Assembly (NCBI GenBank): GCA_040381035.1
Contig: JBEIHY010000014.1
Coordinates: 1 to 58,031, forward strand
DNA: 58,031 bases
From: REEB506 sp040381035
GTDB taxonomy: Bacteria; Pseudomonadota; Alphaproteobacteria; Caulobacterales; Aquidulcibacteraceae
Direction of reading: 5' to 3'
Shown one piece after another: positions 8,271 through 17,513 of the stretch. The position numbers were made by a program, and so were the translations under genes. Below the pieces are notes generated by a model. It was given only the letters and a program-made list of their open reading frames with translations. It was not told the DNA's origin and did no database searches. Positions within the stretch are counted from its first letter, which is position 1. Every line of letters begins with the position of its first letter.

Positions 8271-8328
8271 CCGTTTGGCAGTCTGAATTTGATAGTGTGC
8301 TTTCCGTAGGCCAGAAAAGGATTTCGCC

Positions 8329-8521
8329 ATGAAAAAGACTTGCGCGGATTTTCTCCGCCAGGAAGACGGCGCCACCGCGATTGAATATGCACTTAATTGC
8401 CGGCCTGATCGGCGTTGTGATGATTACGGCCGCCGGCACCATGGGCCAGCGCGTCAGCACCCGCATGAGCAACATTGCTGGCCAAGTCAGCAGCGCTGCC
8501 GGCGGCGCGGCGGCCCGCTAA
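8329..8521 (+). pseudogene. Second Flp pilin gene with a +1 frameshift
   Basis: The frame opens MKKTCADFLRQEDGATAIEY with a good leader and the Glu/Tyr processing motif, then breaks at about 8391-8396 (gcacttaattgcc). Dropping one base restores the whole pilin: the remaining bases read ALIAGLIGVVMITAAGTMGQ and end in AAAR at a TAA at 8519-8521, nearly identical to flp. The unshifted frame continues to 8532 with nonsense residues. So this is a recent duplicate of flp with a single-base insertion, or a sequencing error, or a site of +1 slippage (CTT A is a known slippery type, inference). The downstream half is well conserved, which speaks for a recent event. Confidence 0.85.
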
Positions 8522-8567
8522 GGTCGCGCTGAACTCAGCACGGGCCAAGCCGAAACGGACCCCAGCC

Positions 8568-9068
8568 ATGCTTGAACCGCCCGTCCTCATCTTTGCCGGC
8601 TTCGTGCTGTTTGCCGCCGTCCATGACGTGGCGACGATGAAGATTCCCAATTGGGTTTCACTGGCCATGGTGGCGGCGTTTCCCTTGGTCGGATTATGGG
8701 CAGGCCTCAGCTGGGGCCAAATTGGCCAAGGCCTTTTCGTCGGCGCCATCGCGTTGGCGTTTTGCTTTGTCATGTTCCAGTTCAATCTGATGGGCGGCGG
8801 CGACGCGAAAATGATCTCTGCCGTTTGCGTCTGGGTTGGCTGGGTCGGGATGTGGGCGTTTGTGCCCTGGATGACCGTGGCCGGGGCGATCCTCGCCTTG
8901 GCGCTCGTGGCTTTGCGTATGGCGATTAAGCCAAGCGATCGCCACCCCGCCTTCTTCACCCGCCTGCTGTCGCCACAAAAAGGCGCTCCCTATGGCGTGG
9001 CGATTGCCGCCGGGGCGCTGGCGGCGGTTCCCTTCTCGCCCATCGCGATCGCCCTGGCGGCCTCCTAG
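8568..9068 (+). CDS. cpaA: Prepilin peptidase CpaA/TadV
   Basis: 166 residues, a short type IV prepilin peptidase without the N-methyltransferase domain, as usual in Tad systems. About five transmembrane helices. The two catalytic aspartates are visible: AAVHDVATMKIPNW (Asp about residue 20) and LMGGGDAKMISAV (Asp about residue 82, GxGD motif). It cleaves the leaders of Flp and TadE-like proteins at the inner membrane. The ATG at 8568 begins MLEPPVLIF; a longer open frame upstream is only the shifted tail of the second pilin. The stop is TAG, which shows that TAG is a normal terminator here. Confidence 0.93.
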   Translation: MLEPPVLIFAGFVLFAAVHDVATMKIPNWVSLAMVAAFPLVGLWAGLSWGQIGQGLFVGAIALAFCFVMFQFNLMGGGDAKMISAVCVWVGWVGMWAFVPWMTVAGAILALALVALRMAIKPSDRHPAFFTRLLSPQKGAPYGVAIAAGALAAVPFSPIAIALAAS

Positions 9069-9201
9069 CCGCGGCCAAGACCAAATCATTTCTCGTCAAG
9101 CCCAGCGACCGTTTTGGTCACGCGCGTTAACCCTGCCTTAGGCGACGCCTGTTTTGGTGCGACCCTGGCTGCATTTCTGAGCCGCCCAAAGGTCCGTACC
9201 G

Positions 9202-10041
9202 ATGTCATTGCGACAGATCATAATTCTGGCTGTAGCGCTGATCGCAGCACTGGGCGCGCTGGTGCTGGTGCGGGCGACGTCCGCCAACGGGCAGCGCCTC
9301 GCTTTGCCGCAACCGGCTGCCGCCAATACCGGCCCGATGATCCTGGTGGCCACTCAAGACATCGAGCCGGGCATGACCGCTCAGGCGGCAAGCCTTGGCT
9401 GGACGGCCTGGCCCAATGACGCCGTGAACCCGGCCTTCATCCAGCAAGGCGCCCAACCCGAGGCGCTGGAAACCTTTACCGGCGCCGTTGCCCGTGAAAA
9501 AATTCTCCAAGGCGAGCCGATTTTGCCCGGCCGCCTCGTCAAGGCCGGCGATCAAGGCTTCTTCGCCGCCATCTTGACCCCCGGCTACCGCGCTGTTGCG
9601 GTGCCGATCACCCGCGAGACGGCCGTTGCCGGCTTCCTGATGCCCAATGACCGCGTCGATATTGTGTTGTCGCGCAAGGTCGAAAGCGCCACGCGCGGGG
9701 GCGACGGCGAAGTGCGCTCCGACATCGTTTTGGAAAATGTCCGCGTGCTGTCGGTTGGCGACGTTTACAAAACCGAGAACGCCGAAGGGCCGCGGCCCGT
9801 CGAAGGCAGCACCGCCAATCTTGAGCTGAGCCCGCGCGATGTTGAGACCCTCGCCATGGCGCGCAATCTGGGCGACATCCAGCTCGTGCTGCGCGGCATC
9901 GAGCCAAGCAATCAGGCGCTCGCCGCCGCTTCGGCGCGACGCAATGGCCGGGCCCTGCAACAATCGTCCGACACCATCGGGGTGCGCGTCCACGCATTTG
10001 GCGAGCTTGAAAGCATAGGCAGCGGGGAGGCCGGCCAATGA
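9202..10041 (+). CDS. cpaB: Pilus assembly protein CpaB/RcpC
   Basis: 279 residues with an N-terminal membrane anchor or signal (QIIILAVALIAALGALVLV, ~5-23), followed by the SAF/CpaB region: PMILVATQDIEPGMTAQAA, then YRAVAVPITRETAVAGFLMP and NDRVDIVLSRK. These are typical of RcpC/CpaB, a periplasmic partner of the secretin that may contact peptidoglycan. The ATG at 9202 follows an AAAGGTCC site. 133 bases separate it from cpaA; its stop overlaps the cpaC start (ATGA at 10038), so the two are probably translationally coupled. Confidence 0.93.
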   Translation: MSLRQIIILAVALIAALGALVLVRATSANGQRLALPQPAAANTGPMILVATQDIEPGMTAQAASLGWTAWPNDAVNPAFIQQGAQPEALETFTGAVAREKILQGEPILPGRLVKAGDQGFFAAILTPGYRAVAVPITRETAVAGFLMPNDRVDIVLSRKVESATRGGDGEVRSDIVLENVRVLSVGDVYKTENAEGPRPVEGSTANLELSPRDVETLAMARNLGDIQLVLRGIEPSNQALAAASARRNGRALQQSSDTIGVRVHAFGELESIGSGEAGQ

Positions 10042-11753
10042 GCTTCCGTCCCGCCCGCACGCTGACCGCCGCGGTTTCAGTCTTGGCCATTGCGGCGCCG
10101 CCGCAAGCGGCCTTCGCCGATGGCCCGCGTGTTGCCCCAACCGCGCAACGCCAGGCCGCGCCCGCCAAGCCAATCATCGCCCGAGCGCCGGAAGCGGCGC
10201 GCGAATTGCGCATCCATCGCGGCGGCGAAGGCGCCGGCGCCCGCGCCCTGACGCTTGGCCTGGGCAAAGCGATCGTTGTCGATTTGCCGGCCGAAGCGCG
10301 CGATGTGCTGCTGTCTGAGCCGTTGATTGCCGACGCCGTGATGCGCACCGCCAGCCGCGCCTACATTATCGGCCGCAAGGTCGGCCAGACCAATGTCTTC
10401 TTCTTTGACGGCCAAGGCCGTCAGATCGCCAATCTGGAAATCCGCGTTGAACCGGATGTGCGCGGGCTGCACGATCTGTTGCGTGCGGCCGCGCCGGATG
10501 CGCGCGTCAGTGTGGAATCCGTCAACGGCACGATCGTGTTGAGCGGCAATGTCGGCAATGCCTCGGAGGCCGACCGCATCGTTCAAATCGCCACGCGCTA
10601 TCTGTCCACCGATCAGGCCGCTGGCGCGGCCGGCGGCGGGGGCGGGGGCGACGGCGGCAGCACGCCCTTGGTCAATCTCTTGACCATTCAGAACGAAGAG
10701 CAAGTGTTGCTTAAAGTGCGCATGGTGGAAATGAGCCGCTCGCTGGTCAAACAGCTCGGCGTCAATCTCAATGCGCAAAACATCATCAATGAGTTCCTGC
10801 CCGAAGACGTGTTCGCCCAGGTCGCCACCGCCAATGGCTTTTCGATCAACGGCAGGCTGCTGGGCGGCGTCGCCGGCCGGGGCGGCGTTGCCGATACGGT
10901 CCTGACGCCGATCACCTTAGCCGCCCCGTCAAACCCCCTGCCGGCCCCCTCCGGCACGGCTACCTCGGGCGTCGGCGGCGCCGGCGATCTCATTCAAAAG
11001 AGCCAGGTTGACGCCTCGATCGCCGCGTTCGAACGCGTTGGCCTTCTGCGCGTGTTGGCGGAGCCGAACGTGACAGCCGTGTCCGGCGAGAGCGGCTCGT
11101 TCCTGGCGGGCGGCGAGTTCCCGATTCCTGTCGGCCAGGAAGATGGCAAGATCAGCATCGAGTTCAAGCCCTTCGGCGTTGGCCTTGCCTTTACGCCTGT
11201 GGTGCTTGGCAATGGCCGGATCTCTTTGAAGCTGAGCACGGAAGTCAGCGAAACCACCGGCGAAGGCGCCATCAGCGCCAACGGCCTGGTCATTCCAGCG
11301 CTGCAAGTGCGCCGCGCCGAAACCACTGTTGAGGTTCCGTCCGGCGGCGCGATGGTGATCGCCGGCCTGATCCAGGAACGCACCCGCCAGGCCCTTGAAG
11401 GCGTGCCGGGCGCAAAGGACATGCCGGGCCTTGGCGCGCTGTTCCGCTCGCGCGATTTCGCCAATGCCGAAACCGAGCTGGTGATCATTGTCACACCCTA
11501 TATCGTGCGCCCAACCAGCCCAGACAAACTGCGCACGCCCGCCGACGGCTACCAGAACCCAACCGACATGGACGCAATCTTCCGTGGTCGCATCAATCAG
11601 GTCTATTCCAATCCAGCGAGTGACACCGAAGGCCGCGCGCTGAAAGGCCGGTTCGGCTTCCGCCTGCCGGAAATGCAGCCGCCCAAACTCAACGCGCCGC
11701 GCCCGCGTCTTGCCTCAGCGCCGCAGCCCGCCCCGGGGAGCCGTCGTCCATGA
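10038..11753 (+). CDS. cpaC: Tad secretin CpaC/RcpA
   Basis: 571 residues. Signal peptide to about residue 28 (PPQAAFADG). Residues ~70-150 are the pilus-assembly N domain (LGLGKAIVVDLPAEARDVLL, KVGQTNVFFFDGQGRQIANL), then a BON-like segment (ARVSVESVNGTIVLSGNVGN), a Gly-rich linker (~195-205), and the secretin domain (~220-520) with VLAEPNVTAVSGESGSFLAG and the late VPSGGAMVIAGLIQERTRQA block. It forms the outer-membrane pore for the Flp pilus. The C-terminal ~60 residues are Pro/Ala-rich. ATGA overlap with cpaB upstream and with cpaD downstream. Confidence 0.96.
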   Translation: MSFRPARTLTAAVSVLAIAAPPQAAFADGPRVAPTAQRQAAPAKPIIARAPEAARELRIHRGGEGAGARALTLGLGKAIVVDLPAEARDVLLSEPLIADAVMRTASRAYIIGRKVGQTNVFFFDGQGRQIANLEIRVEPDVRGLHDLLRAAAPDARVSVESVNGTIVLSGNVGNASEADRIVQIATRYLSTDQAAGAAGGGGGGDGGSTPLVNLLTIQNEEQVLLKVRMVEMSRSLVKQLGVNLNAQNIINEFLPEDVFAQVATANGFSINGRLLGGVAGRGGVADTVLTPITLAAPSNPLPAPSGTATSGVGGAGDLIQKSQVDASIAAFERVGLLRVLAEPNVTAVSGESGSFLAGGEFPIPVGQEDGKISIEFKPFGVGLAFTPVVLGNGRISLKLSTEVSETTGEGAISANGLVIPALQVRRAETTVEVPSGGAMVIAGLIQERTRQALEGVPGAKDMPGLGALFRSRDFANAETELVIIVTPYIVRPTSPDKLRTPADGYQNPTDMDAIFRGRINQVYSNPASDTEGRALKGRFGFRLPEMQPPKLNAPRPRLASAPQPAPGSRRP

Positions 11754-12457
11754 CCCAGTCTGCCTTTCAGCGTCTCAGCCAGGTTGCCGGCGCGGTGGGG
11801 CTTCTTGCCCTGGCCGCCGGCTGCGCCACGACGCCACACGCGCCGCAATCCGGCGTGCTTGTCACCCCGGCCGACAACTATAAAGTGACGCTCAATGCGG
11901 TTGACGAGTCGCTTGATCTGCCAGTCACAGCCGCAACCACGGGCCTCGACGCCGCCAATCGCCAAGCACTGCGCGAATTCGCCAACGCCTATCGCAGCGG
12001 CGGGTCCGGCGCGCTGGAAATTCTCAATCCGACCGGCGCCGGCAACACGGTTGCGGCCCAGGTGGTGGCCAATGAGGCGCGCGATTTCCTCATCGAACAA
12101 GGCATCCATCCGATCGCGGTCGTCGTCGCGCCCTATGACGCCGCCAACCAGTCCGACGCGCCGCTGCTGCTGACCTTCTCGCGCACCGTGGCCAGCGTGC
12201 CCGACTGCCCGCCGATTTGGCGCGAAGATCTGGCGCGCACTGCGAACAATCAGCCCTGGTCGTCGTTCGGTTGCGCCACCGTCAGCAACATCGCCAGCCT
12301 GATCGCAGACCCGAACGATCTGCGACGCCCGCGCGATTTGACCGCCGCCGACGCCGCACGCCGCCAAGTGGTGATCGACAAATATCGCCAAGGCGAAATC
12401 ACCGGCGCGACGCGCAGCAGCAGCGAGCGCGTCACCGTTAGCACTGCGGTGAGGTAA
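11750..12457 (+). CDS. cpaD: Pilus assembly lipoprotein CpaD
   Basis: 235 residues with a lipoprotein signal peptide ending LALAAGCATT, so the mature protein starts at Cys about residue 25. The CpaD family features are present: a central AANRQALREFANAYRSGG segment and the C-terminal FGCATVSNIASLIADPNDL block, which is the most conserved part of the family. CpaD is thought to be a pilotin or secretin-associated lipoprotein in the outer membrane. It starts inside the last codon of cpaC (ATGA overlap) and is followed 5 bases later by cpaE. Confidence 0.93.
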   Translation: MTQSAFQRLSQVAGAVGLLALAAGCATTPHAPQSGVLVTPADNYKVTLNAVDESLDLPVTAATTGLDAANRQALREFANAYRSGGSGALEILNPTGAGNTVAAQVVANEARDFLIEQGIHPIAVVVAPYDAANQSDAPLLLTFSRTVASVPDCPPIWREDLARTANNQPWSSFGCATVSNIASLIADPNDLRRPRDLTAADAARRQVVIDKYRQGEITGATRSSSERVTVSTAVR

Positions 12458-12462
12458 CAGAG

Positions 12463-14007
12463 ATGTCGCGCTCCCCTCCCACCCGCGAGTGGTCGGCCAC
12501 CGAACTGGACGACGCGCCCTATCTCGACGCGCCGCCGCCGCCAAAAGCTGGCCGCGCCCGCCCCCATCGCGCCAAGGCGCCCGCCGGCGCCGACGAGTTC
12601 GACTGGTCCGATCCTCTTCCCGTATGGGACGATGGCCCACAAGCCGCGCCTCAACCAGCGTCAGCGCGTCCGGCGCCGCCAGCCAAGGCGGCTGCGCCCG
12701 CCAAACCCGCATCTGCCGCGCAGCGCCCGAGTGCGCCGACGCTAAGCGCGCCGCCACCGCCGAACGCGCGCCAAGAGATCAACGAACTCGCCGAAGAGCA
12801 ATCGTTCGCCGATCAACCCCTGCCGCGCATTTCCATCGGCGCCTTCTGCGTGCGCCCACAAGTGGCAAAGCTGGTGCAAGCGATCAGCCGCGATCGACGC
12901 ATGTCGAAGACCGCGCTGACGGTGCAGATGGGCGGCATCGACGCCGCGATCGAATTGCTCAGCGCGCAGGCCAGCCCAAATCTCATCCTGCTTGATCACA
13001 CCGGCTCGCCCAAACAGATCCTCGCCGATCTCGATCGCCTTGCCGAGCATGTCGATGCCGGCGCCAAATGCGTCGTGATCGGATCGATCAACGACATCAC
13101 GCTCTATCGCGAACTGATGAAGCGCGGCGTGAGCGAATATCTCACCCCACCGCTGACGCCAGTGCAGCTGATCCGCTCCATCTCGGCGTTGTTTACTGAT
13201 CCCGAGAAGCCTTTTGCCGGGCGCGTCACAGCCGTGATCGGCGCCAAAGGCGGCGTCGGCGCGTCCACGATCGCGCAAAATCTCGCTTGGGCATTGGCGG
13301 AACGCTACAACGCCAACACCACGCTGCTTGACCTCGATGTCGCGTTTGGCACCGCCGGTCTGCAGTTTGATCAGGAACCGGAAATCGGCGCCGGGGAAGC
13401 GCTGTCGCGCGTGGATCAGATCGACGCGACGTTTTTGGAACGCACCCTTATCAAGCACACCGAACATTTGGCGTTGTTGCCCGCCGCGGCGATGCTCGAT
13501 CGCATCGCCGACGCCGACGCCAATGCCTATGAGCATCTGATTCAAGAAGTGCGTCGCGTCTCGCCGTTCATCGTGCTCGACCTGCCGCATCTGTGGACGA
13601 CATGGATGCGCCAGACAATCATCAGCGCCGACGATGTTCTGATCGTGGCGACGCCGGATTTAGCGTGTTTGCGCAACGCCAAGAACATTTTTGACCTCGT
13701 GCGCGCCGCGCGTCCGCACGACAATCCCCCCGCCATTGTGTTGAACATGACAGGCGTGCCGAAGCGCCCTGAAATACCGGCCAAGGAATTTGCTCGCGCG
13801 CTGGAAGCCGAGCCGCTGGCGACGATTCCATTCGACGCCGCCGTGTTCGGCCAGGCGACGAACAATGGCGAAATGCTGCTCGACATCGCGCCAGACGGGC
13901 CCGCCGCTTACGCCATTCACACGCTGGCGCGCGCGGTTTGCGGCCGCGAGCCTGCGCCGCGCAAGAAGCCAAGCCTGCTTGACCGCCTTCCGATGCTGAA
14001 GCGCTAA
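12463..14007 (+). CDS. cpaE: Pilus localisation ATPase CpaE (MinD/ParA-like)
   Basis: 514 residues. The first ~125 residues are Pro/Ala-rich and probably disordered. Residues ~130-245 resemble a degenerate receiver domain (LILLDHTGSPKQILADLDRL, CVVIGSINDITLYRELMKRG). From ~255 comes a MinD/ParA-type P-loop domain with the deviant Walker A VIGAKGGVGASTIAQNLAW, then LLDLDVAFGTAGLQFD and ADDVLIVATPDLACLRNAK. CpaE/TadZ localises the pilus apparatus at the cell pole. The Asp-for-phosphate site of the receiver part is not obvious, so phosphorylation is doubtful. Lies between cpaD and cpaF in the same operon. Confidence 0.94.
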   Translation: MSRSPPTREWSATELDDAPYLDAPPPPKAGRARPHRAKAPAGADEFDWSDPLPVWDDGPQAAPQPASARPAPPAKAAAPAKPASAAQRPSAPTLSAPPPPNARQEINELAEEQSFADQPLPRISIGAFCVRPQVAKLVQAISRDRRMSKTALTVQMGGIDAAIELLSAQASPNLILLDHTGSPKQILADLDRLAEHVDAGAKCVVIGSINDITLYRELMKRGVSEYLTPPLTPVQLIRSISALFTDPEKPFAGRVTAVIGAKGGVGASTIAQNLAWALAERYNANTTLLDLDVAFGTAGLQFDQEPEIGAGEALSRVDQIDATFLERTLIKHTEHLALLPAAAMLDRIADADANAYEHLIQEVRRVSPFIVLDLPHLWTTWMRQTIISADDVLIVATPDLACLRNAKNIFDLVRAARPHDNPPAIVLNMTGVPKRPEIPAKEFARALEAEPLATIPFDAAVFGQATNNGEMLLDIAPDGPAAYAIHTLARAVCGREPAPRKKPSLLDRLPMLKR

Positions 14008-14017
14008 GGGCGGCGCA

Positions 14018-15493
14018 ATGTTTGGCAAACGCGGCGGCGAAGCGCTTCCCCCAAACCAACCGCCCAAACCGATCGGGCTCACGCCAGTGGCGCCAACGCA
14101 TCGCCCGGCCCAGCAGGTGCGCACCAGCAGCGAGCCGCCGCCCGTGGTGGCCGCACCGCCTGGCTCCGCCCGCCCCGCCACGCTGCCCGCACCAACAGTT
14201 CAAGTTGATCTGCATTCAGACGAATTCTATCGCGTCAAATCAACGATCTTTGCCGCCTTGATCGAGACCATCGATCTCGGCCAGCTCGCCTCGATCGACC
14301 CCGAGAGCGCGCGCGAAGAAATCCGCGATATCGTTTCTGAAATCATCGCCATCAAGAATGTCGCGATGTCCATCAGCGAGCAGGAAGCGCTGCTCGAAGA
14401 CATCTGCAATGATGTGCTTGGTTATGGCCCGCTTGAGCCGCTGCTCGCGCGCGACGACATCGCCGACATCATGGTCAATGGCGCCTCCACCGTCTTCATC
14501 GAAGTCAGCGGCAAGGTGCAGAAAACCAATATCCGCTTCCGCGACAACGGCCAGCTGATGAATATCTGCCAGCGCATTGTCAGTCAGGTCGGCCGGCGCG
14601 TCGATGAAGCCAGTCCGATCTGCGACGCCCGCCTGCTCGACGGTTCGCGCGTGAACGTGATCGCGCCGCCCTTGGCGATCGATGGCCCAACACTGACCAT
14701 TCGGAAATTCAAACGCGACAAACTGCGGCTGCAGAATCTCGTCGAGTTCGGCTCGATCTCGCCGGCCGGCGCCAAGATCTTGTCGATCATCGGCGCCTGC
14801 CGCTGCAACACGCTGATCTCTGGCGGCACTGGCTCCGGTAAGACCACCCTGCTCAACACGCTGACCGCCTTCATCGACCCCTCCGAACGCGTGATCACCT
14901 GCGAAGACGCCGCCGAATTGCAGCTGCAACAGCCCCATGTTGTGCGCCTGGAAACGCGCCCGCCAAATCTGGAAGGCCAGGGCCAGGTGACCATGCGCGA
15001 TCTGGTCAAGAACTGCCTGCGGATGCGCCCGGACCGGATCATCGTCGGCGAAGTCCGCGGCCCGGAATCTTTTGACCTTTTGCAGGCCATGAATACGGGC
15101 CACGATGGCTCGATGGGCACACTGCACGCCAACAGCCCGCGCGAGGCGCTGTCGCGTCTGGAATCGATGATCACGATGGGCGGCTTTTCGCTGCCGCCGA
15201 AAACCATTCGCGAGATCATCGTGTCATCCGTCGACGTGATCGTGCAGGCCGCTCGCCTGCGCGACGGCTCGCGCCGGATCACCCACATCACCGAAGTGAT
15301 GGGATTGGAAGGCGATGTGGTCGTTACCCAGGATTTGCTGACCTTTGAGATGCTTGGCGAAGACGCCGAGGGCCGCATTGCCGGCAAGCATCGCTCGACA
15401 GGCGTTGGTCGGCCACGGTTTTGGGAACGCGCGCGCTATTACGGCCTCGAAAAAGAACTGGCCCAGGCGATCGACGAGGCGGAGGCCCGCTGA
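14018..15493 (+). CDS. cpaF: Pilus assembly ATPase CpaF/TadA
   Basis: 491 residues, a secretion ATPase of the GspE/VirB11 superfamily. N-domain at ~70-240 (YGPLEPLLARDDIADIMVNG), Walker A LISGGTGSGKTTLLNTL at ~267-283, Asp box and Walker B PDRIIVGEVRGPESFDLL, and the His box DGSMGTLHANSPREALSRLE. It hydrolyses ATP at the inner membrane to drive Flp polymerisation, with TadB and TadC as platform. The first 60 residues are Pro-rich and variable. Ten bases after cpaE; its TGA stop overlaps the tadB ATG (TGATG at 15491). Confidence 0.97.
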   Translation: MFGKRGGEALPPNQPPKPIGLTPVAPTHRPAQQVRTSSEPPPVVAAPPGSARPATLPAPTVQVDLHSDEFYRVKSTIFAALIETIDLGQLASIDPESAREEIRDIVSEIIAIKNVAMSISEQEALLEDICNDVLGYGPLEPLLARDDIADIMVNGASTVFIEVSGKVQKTNIRFRDNGQLMNICQRIVSQVGRRVDEASPICDARLLDGSRVNVIAPPLAIDGPTLTIRKFKRDKLRLQNLVEFGSISPAGAKILSIIGACRCNTLISGGTGSGKTTLLNTLTAFIDPSERVITCEDAAELQLQQPHVVRLETRPPNLEGQGQVTMRDLVKNCLRMRPDRIIVGEVRGPESFDLLQAMNTGHDGSMGTLHANSPREALSRLESMITMGGFSLPPKTIREIIVSSVDVIVQAARLRDGSRRITHITEVMGLEGDVVVTQDLLTFEMLGEDAEGRIAGKHRSTGVGRPRFWERARYYGLEKELAQAIDEAEAR

Positions 15494-16488
15494 TGGACTT
15501 GTCGCTCACCTCGCTGTTGATTGCGCTGTTGGCGTTCTGCGCGGTCGCTGCGGCCGGATTTGCCTTCGCCGGCGATCCCAAGCTGGACGTGGCGACCGAA
15601 AAAGCCCGCAAGCGCGCCAAAGCCCTGAACGCTAATCCGCGTCAGCGGGTCAGCACCGAAGATGTCAGCACGTTGAAGCGCCGCCAGCAGACCACGCGGA
15701 ATTTGAAGGCGCTGAACGACAAGCAGCAGGACACCAAGAAGCGCCATGCCTCGCTGGAGCATCAAATCATGCAGGCTGGCCTTGAGGTGAAGGAACAGAC
15801 CTTTTGGCTGATTTCAGCCGGTCTGGGCTGCGTGTTTGCGTTCATCGCCTATTCGCTGAAAGCGCCGCCTTTGGCCATTGCGGCCGCCGCCGCCATCGGC
15901 CTTTTTGGGTTGCCGCGCTGGGTGCTCGGCTTCATGATCGGCGGGCGACAGAAAAAGTTTTCCAGTCAGCTCGCCGATGGCATCGACATGATTGTGCGCG
16001 GCGTGAAATCTGGCTTGCCGCTGAATCAGTGTATGCAGATCACCGCCAAGGAAAGCCCCGAACCGTTGCGCGGCGAGTTTCAACGGCTTGTCGATGGTCA
16101 GGCGATGGGCGTGCCGCTTGACCAGAACATGAACCGAATGTTTGAGCGCGTGCCGCTGCCGGAAGTGAACTTCTTTGCCATCGTGCTTGTGATCCAGGCC
16201 AAGGCCGGCGGCAATCTGTCGGAAGCGCTCGGCAACCTCTCAACCGTACTGCGCGCGCGCAAAATGCTGCGGGAAAAGATCAAGGCGTTGTCGGCGGAAG
16301 CCAAGATGAGCGCGCTGATCATCGGCGCCATGCCGTTTGTGGTCGCCGGCATGTTGGCCGCCATTCGCCCGCAATATGTTTCCTTGCTCATCACCACCGA
16401 TTCTGGCCGGGTTGTGCTCATCGTGTGCGCCGTGTCGATGCTTTTGGGCATCCTGACAATGCGCAAAATGATCAACTTCAAGTTCTAA
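15493..16488 (+). CDS. tadB: Tad platform protein TadB (type II secretion F domain)
   Basis: 331 residues. An N-terminal membrane helix (LLIALLAFCAVAAAGFAFAG), a charged cytoplasmic linker, two helices near 110-160, the F-domain (GVKSGLPLNQCMQITAKESP, later AKAGGNLSEALGNLSTVLRA), then two C-terminal helices. This is the TadB half of the inner-membrane platform that pairs with TadC and is worked by CpaF. The ATG at 15493 overlaps the cpaF stop; an upstream open extension in the same frame lies inside cpaF and is not used. Twelve bases before tadC. Confidence 0.94.
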   Translation: MDLSLTSLLIALLAFCAVAAAGFAFAGDPKLDVATEKARKRAKALNANPRQRVSTEDVSTLKRRQQTTRNLKALNDKQQDTKKRHASLEHQIMQAGLEVKEQTFWLISAGLGCVFAFIAYSLKAPPLAIAAAAAIGLFGLPRWVLGFMIGGRQKKFSSQLADGIDMIVRGVKSGLPLNQCMQITAKESPEPLRGEFQRLVDGQAMGVPLDQNMNRMFERVPLPEVNFFAIVLVIQAKAGGNLSEALGNLSTVLRARKMLREKIKALSAEAKMSALIIGAMPFVVAGMLAAIRPQYVSLLITTDSGRVVLIVCAVSMLLGILTMRKMINFKF

Positions 16489-16500
16489 AGGGGGTCCGCG

Positions 16501-17475
16501 ATGAACTGGGTCGACGCCCTCAATGATCCGACCTTCCTGGCCATCGTTCTTCTGTCGGGCGCGGCCTTTGCCACGGTGCTGACTGTCTTTGCGCCACTGA
16601 TGAAAAGCGACAAGCTCGCCGCGCGGATGAAATCGGTCGGAGAGCAGCGCAGCGAATTGCGGCGCAAATCACGGGCTGCAATTGCCCGCGGCGAGGGAAG
16701 CCTGCGCCACAGCGAAGGCGGCGTGGCCAAGAACATCGTTTCCACGCTGAACCTATCAAAGCTGCTGCAAGACGACACGATCGAGATGAAGCTCGCCCAG
16801 GCGGGCTTGCGCGGCAAAGGCCCGCAGAACTTCTTTTACGTCTGCCGCGCCAGCCTGCCATTCGTGGCCGCGCTGGTCGCTGGCGTGCTGGTTTGGATCA
16901 ATGGCCCGCAATGGAAGCTGCAGCAAATGCAAGGCGTGGCGATCGTTTTCGCCTCGTTCCTGTTTGGCTTTTATCTGCCCAATATCTATGTCACCAACCG
17001 CATCGCCAAACGCAAACAGTCGATCATGCGAGCCTTTCCTGACAGCCTGGACATGCTGCTGATCTGCGTCGAAGCGGGCATGTCGATCGAGATTGCGATG
17101 GGGCGCGTCGGTCAAGAAATCGGCGCCGCCTCGGTCGAACTGGGCGAAGAGTTGCAGCTGTGCACCGCGGAATTGTCCTATCTGCCCGATCGCCGCAGCG
17201 CCTATGAAAACCTCGCGCGCCGCACCGATCACCCCGGCGTGAAAGCGGTCGCGATGGCGCTGGTGCAGGCCGAACGCTATGGCACGCCGCTCGGCCAGGC
17301 CTTGCGGGTGATGGCCAAAGAAAACCGCGATCTGCGCATGAACGAGGCGGAAAAGAAGGCCGCCGCCCTGCCGGCCCAGCTGACCGTTCCAATGATCGCG
17401 TTCTTCCTGCCGGTGCTGTGCGCCGTCATTCTGGCCCCGGCCATAATCCAGGTCAGCGCGCAATTCGCCAAGTGA
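16501..17475 (+). CDS. tadC: Tad platform protein TadC (type II secretion F domain)
   Basis: 324 residues with the same overall plan as TadB: N-terminal helix (LAIVLLSGAAFATVLTVFAP), cytoplasmic region, helices at ~115-165, F-domain (DSLDMLLICVEAGMSIEIAM, then ERYGTPLGQALRVMAKENR) and a final hydrophobic helix (LTVPMIAFFLPVLCAVILAP). It is the last gene of the plus-strand pilus operon in this window; tadD and tadG homologues, often next, are not here. AAAGGGGGT before the ATG is a strong ribosome site. It converges with a minus-strand gene 38 bases further on. Confidence 0.94.
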   Translation: MNWVDALNDPTFLAIVLLSGAAFATVLTVFAPLMKSDKLAARMKSVGEQRSELRRKSRAAIARGEGSLRHSEGGVAKNIVSTLNLSKLLQDDTIEMKLAQAGLRGKGPQNFFYVCRASLPFVAALVAGVLVWINGPQWKLQQMQGVAIVFASFLFGFYLPNIYVTNRIAKRKQSIMRAFPDSLDMLLICVEAGMSIEIAMGRVGQEIGAASVELGEELQLCTAELSYLPDRRSAYENLARRTDHPGVKAVAMALVQAERYGTPLGQALRVMAKENRDLRMNEAEKKAAALPAQLTVPMIAFFLPVLCAVILAPAIIQVSAQFAK

Positions 17476-17513
17476 TCGTCCGGGTTCCGGCGAACGCCCT
17501 TTCAGCTTGGCGA

